Assembly: GCF_028554725.1 (NCBI RefSeq)
Contig: NC_071667.1
Location: 32,693,501-32,757,500, forward strand
From: Zeugodacus cucurbitae
Taxonomy: Eukaryota > Arthropoda > Insecta > Diptera > Tephritidae
Direction of reading: 5' to 3'
Length of the DNA stretch: 64,000 nucleotides
A program made the position numbers and the translations under genes. How positions within the stretch are numbered: position 1 is the first letter of the stretch; every line of letters starts with the position of its first letter. Shown piece after piece: positions 1-11,134 of this stretch. Below the pieces are notes generated by a model that was not told the DNA's origin, made no database searches, and was given only the letters and a program-made list of their open reading frames with translations.

Positions 1-560
1 CTTTTAATATCTAGTGGGATATTCTCATAATCAAATAACTTCTTTTAGTGGGTCAGACATGGGGTGAATAATTTTTTTGTGTAAGCGGAACCTATATTTT
101 GCCATTCATCTAGGAGCAAGCTTTAAGTTGAATTTTTGAAGTAGTATGGTGTTTTCTTAGGTGTTTTTGTAAATATGTAATACCATAAATGATCGATGAG
201 ATTGCCATCTGGGTTCTTTGGAGACCTCCTGTGCTAGTAACAAATGGGGCACTTTTTGTATTAACAACATCTTCACTATGAGTGCGGTATGTTTTGCATC
301 GTTGTCCTGCTGGAAATAAAACATCCAGTCAATCCCATTTTCCCCCACTTTGTAACACACTATCTTGAAGAATTTTCGAATACACTTCTTTAGTCATAAT
401 TTCATCGATAAAAACAGAATTGCCAACACCGAATGTGGGTATGCAACTCCATACCATGACACCTCCACACCCCTGCTTGACCTTCTTAATTGTATTATTA
501 TAATTGGGTTTAACTCGTCGTTTGGCTTCCTCCACACTTACTGGAATATCCAACAGTGTT
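1..560 (-). pseudogene. Tc1-like transposase relic, C-terminal half
   Basis: Reading leftward, the minus strand encodes the catalytic half of a Tc1/mariner-type transposase. About 553-329 carries the GGVMVW block and the first part of the DDE core. About 330-270 carries FQQDNDAKHTA, equivalent to the family DNxPxHxA motif with the second Asp. A frame change near 225 is needed to reach a LIDHLW stretch, matching the usual NPIExLW with Glu replaced by Asp. The N-terminal HTH half is absent. The enzyme family cuts and pastes DNA at TA. This copy is frameshifted and truncated, so it is dead. It lies in what should be an intron of the minus-strand host gene, in sense orientation. The superfamily is clear; the lineage within Tc1/mariner is not. 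Confidence 0.8.
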
Positions 561-1069
561 ATATTTCGATTTTGCTAAAATTTTTGGATATGATCGGCGA
601 TTTTAAGTGTGGATGCAAATGTACATACTTTCATTAAACAAATTAAAAAACTTTGATTTACTCGTACTATTTTTCAGCGAAAATAGACATTTTCAAACCA
701 AATTTAAAAAAAAACTAAATTTGGATGAAAAATTACTGCAGAATGACAAATGTATTGATTTTTATATAAAAGTAAATAATATTTTCACAAAAACTGAAAT
801 TATATATAATGCTACTTTAAGATGTTTCCAGTCCCTTATATTGTAAGTTTTCAACAATTTTTTTAACGATGGACCAGATAACCCCCAATTCCAAGTTTGT
901 CTGCACTTTGAATACAATTGTTTCTTAAAATGTCAATGTATTTCTTGACATTCATTATTCCTACTCAAGCTGCAGAAAACATCTATGAACTGTCAAATCG
1001 ATTGCTATGGCCGATGGTAGATATTTTATGTGGGCAGTTGGTAGCTTGTTATTTCATTTTCAAATTGAA

Positions 1070-1611
1070 TTGAAACTTCCATAACTCGAACTTCTATAAG
1101 TCGAAGATCTCCATAACTCGAAGTTTTGCATTGGCAATAACGTTTAGAAATCAAATTTCATACAAATTTCCTTCCATAACTCAAACTTCCTTAACTCGAA
1201 GTTCTCCATAACTCGAACTTTTGAATGGGCAATAGAAGTCAAATTTCATACAAAATTCCTTCTAGAAATCGAACTTTTCGACCAGGGCATAATACAAAAT
1301 TTAAAATTGTACTGTCGAGGTAGAATTTTAAAGGAGCCTTACCTTACACTTATGGATTGGATAAATCATATAACAAAAGCATGGGATACAGACGTCAAGA
1401 GCCAAACAAAAGTAAACAGCAACAATAGAATTACAGAATTTATGTTTTAAGGTTATATACACAAAACTTTATGCGAAGTAAATAACTAAAGTCAATATTT
1501 AAACACTTTTTGTACGAATTGTACGTTTTAATGAAAATTCTATAACTCGAAGTCTCTCTAACTCAAAGTTTTTTGTGGATTATGCTGATTCGAGTTATAT
1601 GAGTTCCACTG
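1070..1611. mobile_element. pogo/Tigger-like deletion derivative, unit 1
   Basis: The ends carry inverted CATAACTCGAA and CTAACTC motifs, and the right end finishes TTCCACTG followed by TA, as in pogo/Tigger elements that duplicate TA. The left tip is eroded. Internally, 1280-1420 translates on the plus strand to a decayed transposase tail (LYYRGRILK, then WINHITKAWD), similar to the family end of the DDE domain. No intact transposase remains. Better preserved relatives are at 39150-39992 and 50258-50704. Confidence 0.72.
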
Positions 1612-1850
1612 TATTCTATTTTCAATGATTATTAATATTAAATAGATATTAACTCCCTGTTCTGGACTTGACTCACATATGTATACAAAAAATAAATATT
1701 CTAACCAATATTAGAAGAATATCGGACATATTTCAATGCTATTTACTAATTAATTATGACTGCATAATAGTAGTATATTTTATACCACTTAGAAAATATT
1801 TTTATATGTAAACATACTATTAGGCTTGTTCGAAAAACACCGATATATCG

Positions 1851-2738
1851 TTATTATACTCTCGCAACAAAAGTTGCTAAAGAGAGTATTATAGTTTTGT
1901 TCACACAACGGTTGTTTGTAAGTCATAAAACTAAACGAGTTACATATATCAAAATGATCAGGATGAAGACGAGTTGAAATCCGGATGTCTGTCTGTCCGT
2001 CCGTTCATCCGTTCGTCTGTTCGTGCAACGGATAACTTGAGTAAAAATTGAGATATCTTAACGAAACTTGGAACACGTATTCTTTGGCACCCTGAGGAGG
2101 TTGGGCCAAAATCGACCATTGCCACGTCCACAAAATGGCGAAAACCAAAAACCTATAAAGTGTCATAACTAAGCCATAAATAAAGTTATAAAAGTAAAAT
2201 TTGGAATAAAGGATCGCACTAGTAAGGGGCATATTTGGATGTATTTGCCCCCAAATCGGTTATTTGTGTATATCTCGCAAACTAATAAAGCTATATAAAC
2301 CAAACTTTCTGCAGTCGGTTCTCTTACATACCCCACCACACACCATGAAAATAGTTGAAATCGGATAATAACCACGCCCACCTCCCATACAAAGGTTAGG
2401 TTGAAAATTACTAAAAGTGGGTTAACTAACTAACGAAAAACGTCAGAAACACTAAATTTTGCAGAAGAAATAGCAGAAGGGAGCTGTACTCAGATTTTTT
2501 TACAAAATGGAAAATGGGCGTGGCATCGCCCACTTATGGGTCAAAAACCACATCTCAGGAACTACTCGACCGAATCGAATGAAATTCGGTATATAATTTA
2601 TAATTTCTTGATACCCTGATAACATGAACAATTTTTGAAATCCATCTTAATCCTTCACTTTACAATGTAAACATAAGGAACCAATGAAGATAACGGAATA
2701 AAACTTTACACAATTAGTGCATATCATCTCTGGCTTCT
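1851..2738 (+). mobile_element. mini-me-like interspersed repeat, unit 1 (truncated)
   Basis: It starts with TTATACTCTCGCAAC followed by a short hairpin (GCAAC/GTTGC). About 130 bp in, it carries a (GTCY)n tract (TCTGTCTGTCCGTCCG near 1986), then the conserved tracts AACTTGAGTAAAAATTGAG and CCACGCCCACCTCCCAT. This structure fits dipteran mini-me/DINE-1-like non-autonomous elements, which contain GTCY proto-microsatellites. The copy is cut off where the RTE 3' end begins. No coding capacity is seen. Confidence 0.75.
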
Positions 2739-3635
2739 TCTTCTTCTTGACTGGCGTAGACACCGCTTACGCGGTTATAGCCGAGTCCAAAACAGCGCGC
2801 CACGCATCTCTCCTTCTGGCAGTTTGGCGCCAATTGGTTATTCCAAGCGAAGCCAGGTCCCTCTCCACCTGGTCCTTCCATCGGAGTGGAGGTCTCCCTC
2901 TTCCTCTGCTTCCACCAGCGGGTACTGCATCGAATACTTTCAGAGCTGGAGCACCTTCATCCATCCGAACAACATGTCCTAGCCAGCGTAGCCGCTGTTT
3001 TTTTATTCGCTGGACTATGTCTATGTCGTCGAATAACACATACAGCTCATCGTTCCATCGTCTGCGGTATTCGCCGTTGAAAATTCTTAAGGGACCATAA
3101 ATCTTCCGCAAAACCTTTTTCTCGAAAACTCCTAGTGCCGTCTCATCGGATGTTGACATCGTCCACGCTTCTGCACCGTAAAGTAGGACGGGAATGATGA
3201 GAGACTTGTAGAGTTTGGTTTTTGTTTGTCGAGAGAGGACTTTACTTTTCAATTGCCTACTTAGTCCATAGTAGCACCTGTTGGCAAGAGTGATTCTGCG
3301 TTGGATTTCCAGGCTGACATTGTTATTGCTGTTGATGCTGGTTCCCAGGTAGACGAAATTATCTACAACTTCAAAGTTATGACTGTCAACAGTGACGTGG
3401 GAGCCAAGACGCGAATGCGCTGACTGTTTGTTTGACGACAGGAGATATTTCGTCTTGTCCTCGTTCACCACCAGACCCATACGTTTCGCTTCCTTATCCA
3501 GTCTGGAGAAAGCAGAACTAACGGCGCGGGTGTTGTTTCCAATGATATCGATATCATCGGCGTACGCCAGTAGCTGTACACTCTTATAGAAGATTGTACC
3601 TTCTCTGTTTAGCTCTGCAGCTCGTATTATTTTCT
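2738..3635 (-). mobile_element. RTE-type LINE fragment, unit 1 (3' end of RT ORF)
   Basis: The minus strand keeps one long frame from about 3635 to 2767: the YADDIDIIGNN catalytic box, the thumb, and a C-terminal part with RLRWLGHVVRM, ending at a TAA inside a terminal hairpin near 2770. The element ends in a (AAG)n tail (TTC repeats on the plus strand). Unlike the full copy, this 300-codon stretch is uninterrupted, but it starts abruptly at the tandem-duplication junction, so it lacks the endonuclease and the RT fingers. It cannot act alone. Confidence 0.9.
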
Positions 3636-3636
3636 T

Positions 3637-5717
3637 CCTTCTTAATTGTATTATTATAATTGGGTTTAACTCGTCGTTTGGCTTCCTCCACACTTACTGG
3701 AATATCCAACAGTGTTATATTTCGATTTTGCTAAAATTTTTGGATATGATCGGCGATTTTAAGTGTGGAGGCAAATGTACATACTTTCATTAAACAAAAT
3801 AAAAAACTTTGATTTACTCGTACTATTTTTCAGCGAAAATAGACATTTTCAAACCAAATTTAAAAAAAAAACTAAATTTGGATGAAAAATTACTGCAGAA
3901 TGTCAAATGTATTGATTTTTATATAAAAGTAAATAATATTTTCACAAAAACTGAAATTATATATAATGCTACTTTAAGATGTTTCCAGTCCCTTATATTG
4001 TAAGTTTTCAACAATTTTTTTAACGATGGACCAGATAACCCCCAATTCCAAGTTTGTCTGCACTTTGAATACAATTGTTTCTTAAAATGTCAATGTATTT
4101 CTTGACATTCATTATTCCTACTCAAGCTGCAGAAAACATCTATGAACTGTCAAATCGATTGCCGATGGTAGATATTTTATGTGGGCAGTTGGTAGCTTGT
4201 TATTTCATTTTCAAATTGAATTGAAACTTCCATAACTCGAACTTCTATAAGTCGAAGATCTCCATAACTCGAAGTTTTGCATTGGCAATAACGTTTAGAA
4301 ATCAAATTTCATACAAATTTCCTTCCATAACTCAAACTTCCTTAACTCGAAGTTCTCCATAACTCGAACTTTTGAATGGGCAATAGAAGTCAAATTTCAT
4401 ACAAAATTGCTTCTAGAAATCGAACTTTTCGACCAGGGCATAATACAAAATTTAAAATTGTACTATCGAGGCAGAATTTTAAAGGAGCCTTACCTTACAC
4501 TTATGGATTGGATAAATCATATAACAAAAGCATGGGATACAGACGTCAAGAGCCAAACAAAAGTAAACAGCAACAATAGAATTACAGAATTTATGTTTTA
4601 AGGTTATATACACAAAACTTTATGCGAAGTAAATAACTAAAGTCAATATTTAAACACTTTTTGTACGAATTGTACGTTTTAATGAAAATTCTATAACTCG
4701 AAGTCTCTCTAACTCATATCGGACATATTTCAATGCTATTAATTAATTATGACTGCATAATAGTAGTATATTTTATACCACTTAGAAAATATTTTTATAT
4801 GTAAACATACTATTAGGCTTGTTCGAAAAACACCGATATATCGTTATTATACTCTCGCAACAATAGTTGCTAAAGAGAGTATTATAGTTTTGTTCACACA
4901 ACGGTTGTTTGTAAGTCATAAAACTAAACGAGTTACATATATCAAAATGATCAGGATGAAGACGAGTTGAAATCCGGATGTCTGTCTGTCCGTCCGTTCA
5001 TCCGTTCGTCTGTTCGTGCAACGGATAACTTGAGTAAAAATTGAGATATCTTAACGAAACTTGGAACACGTATTCTTTGGCACCCTGTGGAGGTTGGGCC
5101 AAAATCGACCATTGCCACGTCCACAAAATGGCGAAAACCAAAAACCTATAAAGTGTCATAACTAAGCCATAAATAAAGTTATAAAAGTAAAATTTGGAAT
5201 AAAGGATCGCACTAGTAAGGGGCATATTTGGATGTATTTGCCCCCAAATCGGTTATTTGTGTATATCTCGCAAACTAATAAAGCTATATAAACCAAACTT
5301 TCTGCAGTCGGTTCTCTTACATACCCCACCACACACCATGAAAATAGTTGAAATCGGATAATAACCACGCCCACCTCCCATACAAAGGTTAGGTTGAAAA
5401 TTTCTAAAAGTGGGTTAACTAACTAACGAAAAACGTCAGAAACACTAAATTTTGCAGAAGAAATAGCAGAAGGGAGCTGTACTCAGATTTTTTTACAAAA
5501 TGGAAAATGGGCGTGGCATCGCCCACTTATGGGTCAAAAACCACATCTCAGGAACTACTCGACCGAATCGAATGAAATTCGGTATATAATTTATAATTTC
5601 TTGATACCCTGATAACATGAACAATTTTTGAAATCCATCTTAATCCTTCACTTTACAATGTAAACATAAGGAACCAATGAAGATAACGGAATAAAACTTT
5701 ACACAATTAGTGCATAT
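3637..5717. repeat. Unit 2 copies of Tc1 end, pogo-like and mini-me-like repeats
   Basis: This is the second unit of the tandem duplication. It holds the Tc1 tail (3637-3716), the pogo-like derivative (about 4220-4713, lacking its right end because of the roughly 150-bp deletion) and the mini-me-like repeat (4844-5717). The repeat is interrupted by the full-length RTE insertion and resumes at 8884. No gene is supported here; short reading frames are chance products. Confidence 0.85.
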
Positions 5718-5750
5718 CATCTCTGGCTTCTTCTTCTTCTTGACTGGCGT

Positions 5751-5784
5751 AGACACCGCTTACGCGGTTATAGCCGAGTCCAAA
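5751..5784 (-). other. 3'-terminal hairpin of RTE RNA with stop codon in its loop
   Basis: On the RNA strand the end reads GGCTATA, then ACCGC-GTAA-GCGGT, then GTCTACGCC, then the (AAG)n tail. ACCGC pairs with GCGGT over a GUAA (GNRA-type) loop, and the loop contains the UAA stop. The same place in other copies keeps pairing with different bases (about 37780, 58155, 16145). See findings. Confidence 0.8.
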
Positions 5785-7830
5785 ACAGCGCGCCACGCAT
5801 CTCTCCTTCTGGCAGTTTGGCGCCAATTGGTTATTCCAAGCGAAGCCAGGTCCCTCTCCACCTGGTCCTTCCATCGGAGTGGAGGTCTCCCTCTTCCTCT
5901 GCTTCCACCAGCGGGTACTGCATCGAATACTTTCAGAGCTGGAGCACCTTCATCCATTCGAACAACATGTCCTAGCCAGCGTAGCCGCTGTTTTTTTATT
6001 CGCTGGACTATGTCTATGTAGTCGAATAACACATACAGCTCATCGTTCCATCGTCTGCGGTATTCGCCGTTGAAAATTCTTAAGGGACCATAAATCTTCC
6101 GCAAAACCTTTTTCTCGAAAACTCCTAGTGCCGTCTCATCGGATGTTGACATCGTCCACGCTTCTGCACCGTAAAGTAGGACGGGTATGATGAGAGACTT
6201 GTAGAGTTTGGTTTTTTTTCGTCGAGAGAGGACTTTACATTTCAATTGCCTACTTAGTCCATAGTAGCACCTGTTGGCAAGAGTGATTCTGCGTTGGATT
6301 ATCAGGCTGGCATTGTTATTGCTGTTAATGCTGGTTCACAGGTAGACGAAATTATCTACAACTTCAAAGTTATGACTGTCAACAGTGACGTGGGAGCCAA
6401 GACGCGAATGCGCTGACTGTTTGTTTGACGACAGGAGATATTTCGTCTTGTCCTCGTTCACCACCAGACCCATACGTTTCGCTTCCTTATCCAGTCTGGA
6501 GAAAGCAGAACTAACGGCGCGGGTGTTGTTTCCAATGATATCGATATCATCGGCGTACGCCAGTAGATGTACACTCTTATAGAAGATTGTACCTTCTCTG
6601 TTTAGCTCTGCAGCTCGTATTATTTTCTCCATCATCAGGTTAAAGAAATCACACGAGAGTGAGTCATCTTGTCTGAAACCTCGTCTGGTATCGAACGGCT
6701 CGGAGAGGTCCTTGCCGATCCTGACGGAGCTTTTGGTGTTGCTCAACGTCAGCTTACACAGCCGTATTAGTTTTGCGGGGATACCAAATTCAGACATCGC
6801 GGCATAAAGGCAGCTCCTTTTCGTGCTGTCGAAAGCAGCTTTAAAGTCGACAAAGAGATGGTGTGTGTCGATCCTATTTTCACGGGTCTTCTCCAAAATT
6901 TGGCGCATGGTGAATATCTGGTCCGTTGTTGATTTTCCAGGTCTAAAGCCACACTGATAAGGTCCAATCAGTTTGTTGACGGTGGGCTTTAGTCAATACG
7001 CACAATACGCTCGACAGAACCTTATAAGCGATGTTGAGGAGGCTTATCCCACGGTAATTGGCGCTAATTGTGGGGTCTCCCTTTGTGTGTATTGGGCAGA
7101 GTACACTGAGATTCCAATCGTCAGGCATGCTTTCTTCCGACCATATTCTGCAAAGAAGCTGATGCAAGCACCTTATCAGCTCTTCGCCGCCGTATTTGAA
7201 TAGCTCGGCCGGTAATCCATCGGCACCCGCCGCCTTATTGTTCTTCAATCGGGTAATTGCTTTTCGAATTGCTTCACGGTCGGGCAATGGAACATCTGCT
7301 CCATCGTCGTCGATTGGGGAATCGGGTTCGCCATCTCCTGGTGTTGCACTTTCACTGCCATTCAGCAGGCTGGAGAAGTGTTCCCTCCACAAACTCAGTA
7401 TACTCTGGTCATCAATAACTAGATCACCTCTGGGGGTCCTACAGGAGTGCGCTCCGGTCTTGAAACCTTCAGTTAGTCGCCGGATCTTTTCGTAAAATTT
7501 TCGAGCATTAGCCCTGTCGGCCAGCTTGTCAAGCTCTTCATACTCACGCATTTCGGCCTCTTTCTTTTTTTGTCTGCAAATGCGTCTCGCTTCCCTCTTC
7601 AGCTCTCGGTATCTTTCCCATCCCGCTCGTGTTGCGGTCGATCGCAACATTGCGAGGTAGGCAGTCTGTTTTCTCTCCACTGCGAGACGACAATCCTCAT
7701 CATACCAGCTGTTTTTTGACTTTTCCGAAAACCAATGGTTTCGGTTGCAGCTGTACGTAAGGAGTTTGATATGCCGTCCCACAGCTCCCTTATACCGAGA
7801 TGCTGATGAGTGCTCTCAGAGAGCAGGAGT
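5760..7830 (-). pseudogene. RTE reverse transcriptase, broken by several frameshifts
   Basis: The linker and RT read in pieces. 7782-6943 holds the basic linker and fingers (DWNLSVLCPIH, NYRGISLLN). 6908-6336 holds palm motif A (HLFVDFKAAFDS), motif B (reading RQDDS where sister copies have RQGDS) and motif C (YADDIDIIGNN). 6245-5760 holds the thumb and C-terminal region with RLRWLGHVV. Frame changes lie near 7790, 6930 and 6300. The motif-B Gly-to-Asp change would also harm activity. The TAA stop lies inside the 3' hairpin. Codons and motifs match the other RTE fragments in the window. Confidence 0.9.
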
Positions 7831-7976
7831 GCAAGTCGAGTAGAAAAAGCTTCTCGATGTCGAACCTTCCTTGTGTTTGTTGACGTGTACGCTTTTCTAC
7901 ACAGAGGCGGGTGCGTATCTTAGCTGTTACAAGATAGTGGTCCAAGTCGATGTTGGGACCACGAAGCGTACGCACA

Positions 7977-8657
7977 TCAAAAACACTGGAGACATGTCGT
8001 CCATCTATCACAACATGATCGATCTGGTTGCGAGTGATTCGATCCGGGGACAGCGAAGTCGATCAGCCTCAGACCGTTTGGTGATGTTTCGTCATGGAGG
8101 CTGAATTTTCCGACTGTTGTGCCAAAGACACCTTCTTTACCCACCCTAGTGTTGAAATCGCCAAGCACGATTTTGACATCGTGGCGGGGGCAGCGCTCAT
8201 AGGGACGTTCTAGGCGCTCATAGAAGGTACCTTTGATCACTTCGTCCTTCTCTTCCGTCGGGGCGTGGGCGCAAATCAGCGATATGTTGAAGAACCTCGC
8301 TTTGATGCGGATTGTGGTTAGACGTTCATCCACCGGAGTGAATGCCAGGACTCGACGACGGAGTCTCTCTCCCACCACGAACCCCACACCGAATTTGCGC
8401 TCCTTTATATGGCCGCTGTAGTAGATGTCACAAGGACCCACCTTCTTCCGTCCTTGTCCCGTCCATCGCATTTCTTGGATTGCGGTGATGTCAGCCTTTA
8501 CTCTTACGAGGACATCAACCAGCTGGGCAGAGGCACCTTCCCAATTAAGGGTCCGGACATTCCAGGTGCATGCCCTTATTTCGTAGTCCTTTAAACGTTT
8601 GCAGTGGTCGTCATCAAAATTGGGGTCTCTCATCCGAGGCTGTTTTTTCTTATTCAT
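7977..8657 (-). pseudogene. RTE endonuclease domain, frameshifted
   Basis: The ORF begins at ATG 8657 and reads the exonuclease-endonuclease-phosphatase fold: TWNVRTL (Asn), AIQEMRW (catalytic Glu), AHAPTEEKDEV, then LGDFNTRVG (Asp, Asn). It runs correctly to LRLIDFA near 8055. There, 62 bp are missing compared with the copy at 35641-35703, deleted between two GCTG motifs, and the frame shifts. The downstream block NQIDHVVID, expected to complete the active site, is out of frame and only partly recovered at 8011-7790. Family role: target nicking for target-primed reverse transcription. Automatic annotation often names such domains craniofacial development protein 2-like. Confidence 0.88.
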
Positions 8658-8883
8658 TGGTTATTCGTTTTTTTGTGGTGGGTCCCAAACCCTACGCACA
8701 ACCGTATAGGCGGGTTTCGGCGGGTTTACCCAGAGGATACTTGGTCTAAGACCGGAAGTCGTGAGCTGCTTGAGCCACATGTAAAAGAATCCTTCCTGGC
8801 CACTCCTAAGTGAATGACAGTCAGAAACTTTCCTCACTAACGTGAACTTCTACATATGACTCCATCCTCCCATCTCTGGCTTC

Positions 8884-9130
8884 ACTTGTGAAAAAATTGT
8901 CGAAAACGGACCATAACTTTTCAAGGCCCCAGATATCGAACATGTTGAACTCAGCGCCTAAGGATAAATTTTAACCGAAAATATGGGTAAATCTTTCAGA
9001 TATCTCAATTTAATTCAGAGGAAATTGTTTTCGTCTAATAGTGTGTCTCTGTTCCAAAAATTATTAAAATCGGGTCATAATATTTCCATATACCCCATTG
9101 TAGGTTTTTCAAAAGTATCTTCTCCTAGCT
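8884..9130 (+). mobile_element. mini-me-like repeat, part right of the RTE insertion
   Basis: The sequence from the target-site duplication onward (CACTTGTGAAAAAATTGTC, then CTTTTCAAGGCCCC) matches the reverse complement of 17870-17960, in another mini-me-like copy. It continues the repeat interrupted at 5717. The right end fades into AT-rich DNA near 9130, and the usual terminal ACTTGTT is not found. Confidence 0.7.
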
Positions 9131-9234
9131 TAATGCCGATATTGATATTTTCAAAAAAATGCGGGATGATATATATCGATACTTTATTATATTATTTACA
9201 AATATTTATATTTAAAATATAAACAATTCAAAAC

Positions 9235-9630
9235 AATTTCAAAAAATGTAAAGAGCCAAATGGAGTATTACCAACCCAGGTATGATTTTTTTTAAATTTA
9301 AGTTTCAAGAATTATTTGAATCGCAACATACATATGAATCAAAAATATTACTAACTTAGCAATAAATAACATTTAACACTAAAATAACATTGAAAAACAT
9401 GGGAAATTATTTAAAATAATCACAATAATAATATTATTAAATATTTATTTAAGTGCTGTTCATAAAATTTTTTGTTTTTGAATTTTTGTGAAGATGAAAT
9501 GCTAGCACAACACCCTAATTACCACAATTGTAACAAAAAAAGCGTAGCACACATCCCAAATATGCCTCTGTGGTGTGTAAAAAATAAAAATAATGTAAAC
9601 AAACCAAAGGTTTCTACTTATATACTGAGG
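9235..9630 (+). repeat. Dispersed 0.4-kb repeat, copy 1
   Basis: This stretch aligns with 11135-11545 in the same orientation. Shared words include CAATAAATAACATTTAA, CCTAATTACCACAATTGTA and AATAATGTAAACAAACC, at roughly 80-90 percent identity by eye. No coding potential or terminal repeats were recognised. 9630-9975, to the right, is AT-rich intron in which I see nothing. Confidence 0.8.
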
Positions 9631-9978
9631 TACATACAGTGAAAACTTTTCATGGGGAATTCTCGATGGTATATAGCTGCCATCTTGGATTTTAAATGGT
9701 GGAAACCACAGCGCTGTTTATATTGAGTACTTAAATTTAGTATGACTTTAATCATAAAATATCAAATATTACATATGTTGTTGTCTTAAATAACGCGAAA
9801 TTATTTATTTATCTCACATATAGAAGTTTTTAACGCCAATGTGTGCAACATTATATGCAAACAAAAATTGATTGAATGTAGATGAGATTTTTATAAGTTT
9901 GAGATTTGTTGACACAAGTAATTCTCTGTGGTAAGTTATTTTTGGTTACAATTAAACAAACGAGAAGGGGTCGCCTTA

Positions 9979-10658
9979 TTAAGGGGGGGGCTTCAAAAAA
10001 TCGATTTTTGTTTTTTGCGTAAATCACTTCTAATTTTTAATTAAACTAATTTTTTGAGGAGTCCGAAGGACAGTTATATGGAGCAGGAATCGCTGATTAG
10101 CATATCAATAGGGTAAGTTCAAGAAATTTACGATTTTTTGTGAACGAAAACTTTGACACCCGATTTCTCGGATTTCCATTTTTATGATTTTTTCAAAATG
10201 GCGGGCAAGATAGGAAAAAAAGTAAACGTCCTATCGAAACGAATCAAATATTTGGAATTAAATTATCTTCTAAGTGAACCTAAAATACCTTCAGAAAGTT
10301 AACATTAATCCCGTTTTTAAACGATTTAAAGATTGTTAAATTTTTCACTCTTTGTTGAATTTTCTTGGTTCACCTAGGAATTACACTATTGAAAATTAAA
10401 AATTTCTTTGGTTTTTTTTTTTTTTGTTTCAGATGAAAATTGCGACCTGCATCTTGCCCGCACACTCGAGGCGCCTCCGTAAATTTCTTCAAACATGAAG
10501 AATATCTAATGTAGACTAATAAAAAAATTTAGAAGAATTTTCAAATATATAAGTATAAATCCTAAAAGTTTCATTTCATTCAGACATTTCTTTCCTTTCC
10601 AAAAAAATCCTTGAAAATATTAATTTTTTGAAGCCTCTAAAGCAGGCTCCCCCCTTAA
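9979..10658. mobile_element. Candidate piggyBac-type MITE between TTAA sites
   Basis: TTAA at 9979-9982 is followed by GGGGGGGGCTTCAAAAAAT. TTAA at 10655-10658 is preceded by the reverse complement of GGGGGGAGCC...GGCTTCAAAAAAT. The G-run plus GGCTTCAAAAAAT makes an interrupted terminal inverted repeat, and TTAA duplication is the piggyBac hallmark. The interior is non-coding and AT-rich. The family assignment rests only on the ends. Confidence 0.6.
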
Positions 10659-10659
10659 A

Positions 10660-11134
10660 CATTTTTAAAACCAAATACGTCATGATCCTATTAAATAGGT
10701 ATTTCAAACCATATGGTTCAAGGGAACAAGAATCGTCAGTTAATACTAATTAATTTTTTTTATGAAATGTATAAAAGGCTCAGGAGCTTCTACAAAGTTT
10801 GACGAATCGTACACTTTTTTTTTTGTAAAAGTACAGATGTCTTCAGAGATTTAGCCTTTCTCGAATAGTGTTAAAGACAGCAAACAATTGTGCATTTTAA
10901 AATATTCATTATACATATATCAATATAAATATGCTAATAAATTTCTCTGAAGGAAATCGCTTTCAATTAAATTTCCATACAATGTCTAATAGATTGCTGA
11001 CTAGCTATGGAAGACATTGCCAAGGCTTGAACAGTTTGCCAAGAACTACTTATATTAAAATCAAATACACTCTTTCAAAGTTATTTAGTGAAAATTATTC
11101 AAATTGTTTCATAGTAATATTAAATCATTTAAAT
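10660..11134. other. AT-rich intronic DNA, nothing recognised
   Basis: No coding exon signal, terminal repeat or match to other repeats in the window was seen. The 83-codon frame at 10931-11182 has no recognisable motif and ends in repeat sequence. Confidence 0.5.

Larger units (their letters stand above)
481..6628. repeat. Tandem segmental duplication, two units of about 3.1 and 3.0 kb
   Basis: Unit 1 (481-3635) and unit 2 (3637-6628) align end to end with few substitutions. The offset is 3156 bp at the left and 2993 bp from about 1720 onward. Most of the change is a roughly 150-bp deletion in unit 2 (sequence present at about 1565-1713 and missing after 4713); smaller indels of 4 to 6 bp explain the rest. 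The junction at 3635-3637 joins RTE reverse-transcriptase sequence directly to the Tc1 relic, with one extra base. Each unit holds the end of the Tc1 relic, a pogo-like derivative, a mini-me-like repeat and the 3' part of an RTE element. High identity implies a recent event after the RTE insertion. Confidence 0.93.
5731..8870 (-). mobile_element. Full-length RTE-type LINE with 13-bp target-site duplication
   Basis: This 3140-bp element is flanked by direct repeats CATCTCTGGCTTC (5718-5730 and 8871-8883). The same mini-me-like repeat continues on both sides, which proves an insertion. On the minus strand it has a roughly 210-nt 5' leader, an apurinic-type endonuclease, a reverse transcriptase, a hairpin holding the stop codon and an (AAG)n tail. 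Its length, single EN-RT order, very short 3' end and simple-repeat tail fit the RTE (BovB-like) clade. The family nicks DNA and copies its RNA into the nick. This copy is full length but disabled by frameshifts. Confidence 0.93.

Noticed and set aside
1984..2016. GTCTGTCTGTCCGTCCG tracts as independent microsatellites or a CRISPR-like array
   Set aside because: They occur at a fixed place in the mini-me-like family and have no spacers.
2005..2381. Minus-strand frames with hydrophobic segments (also 4998-5374, 25969-26226 and similar)
   Set aside because: They lie in the mini-me-like repeat and are present in every copy with different breaks; no conserved protein.
2717..3100. Long plus-strand frame with a signal-peptide-like start
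   Set aside because: Antisense of the RTE reverse transcriptase ORF; it reappears at 5710 and elsewhere only because the element is repeated.
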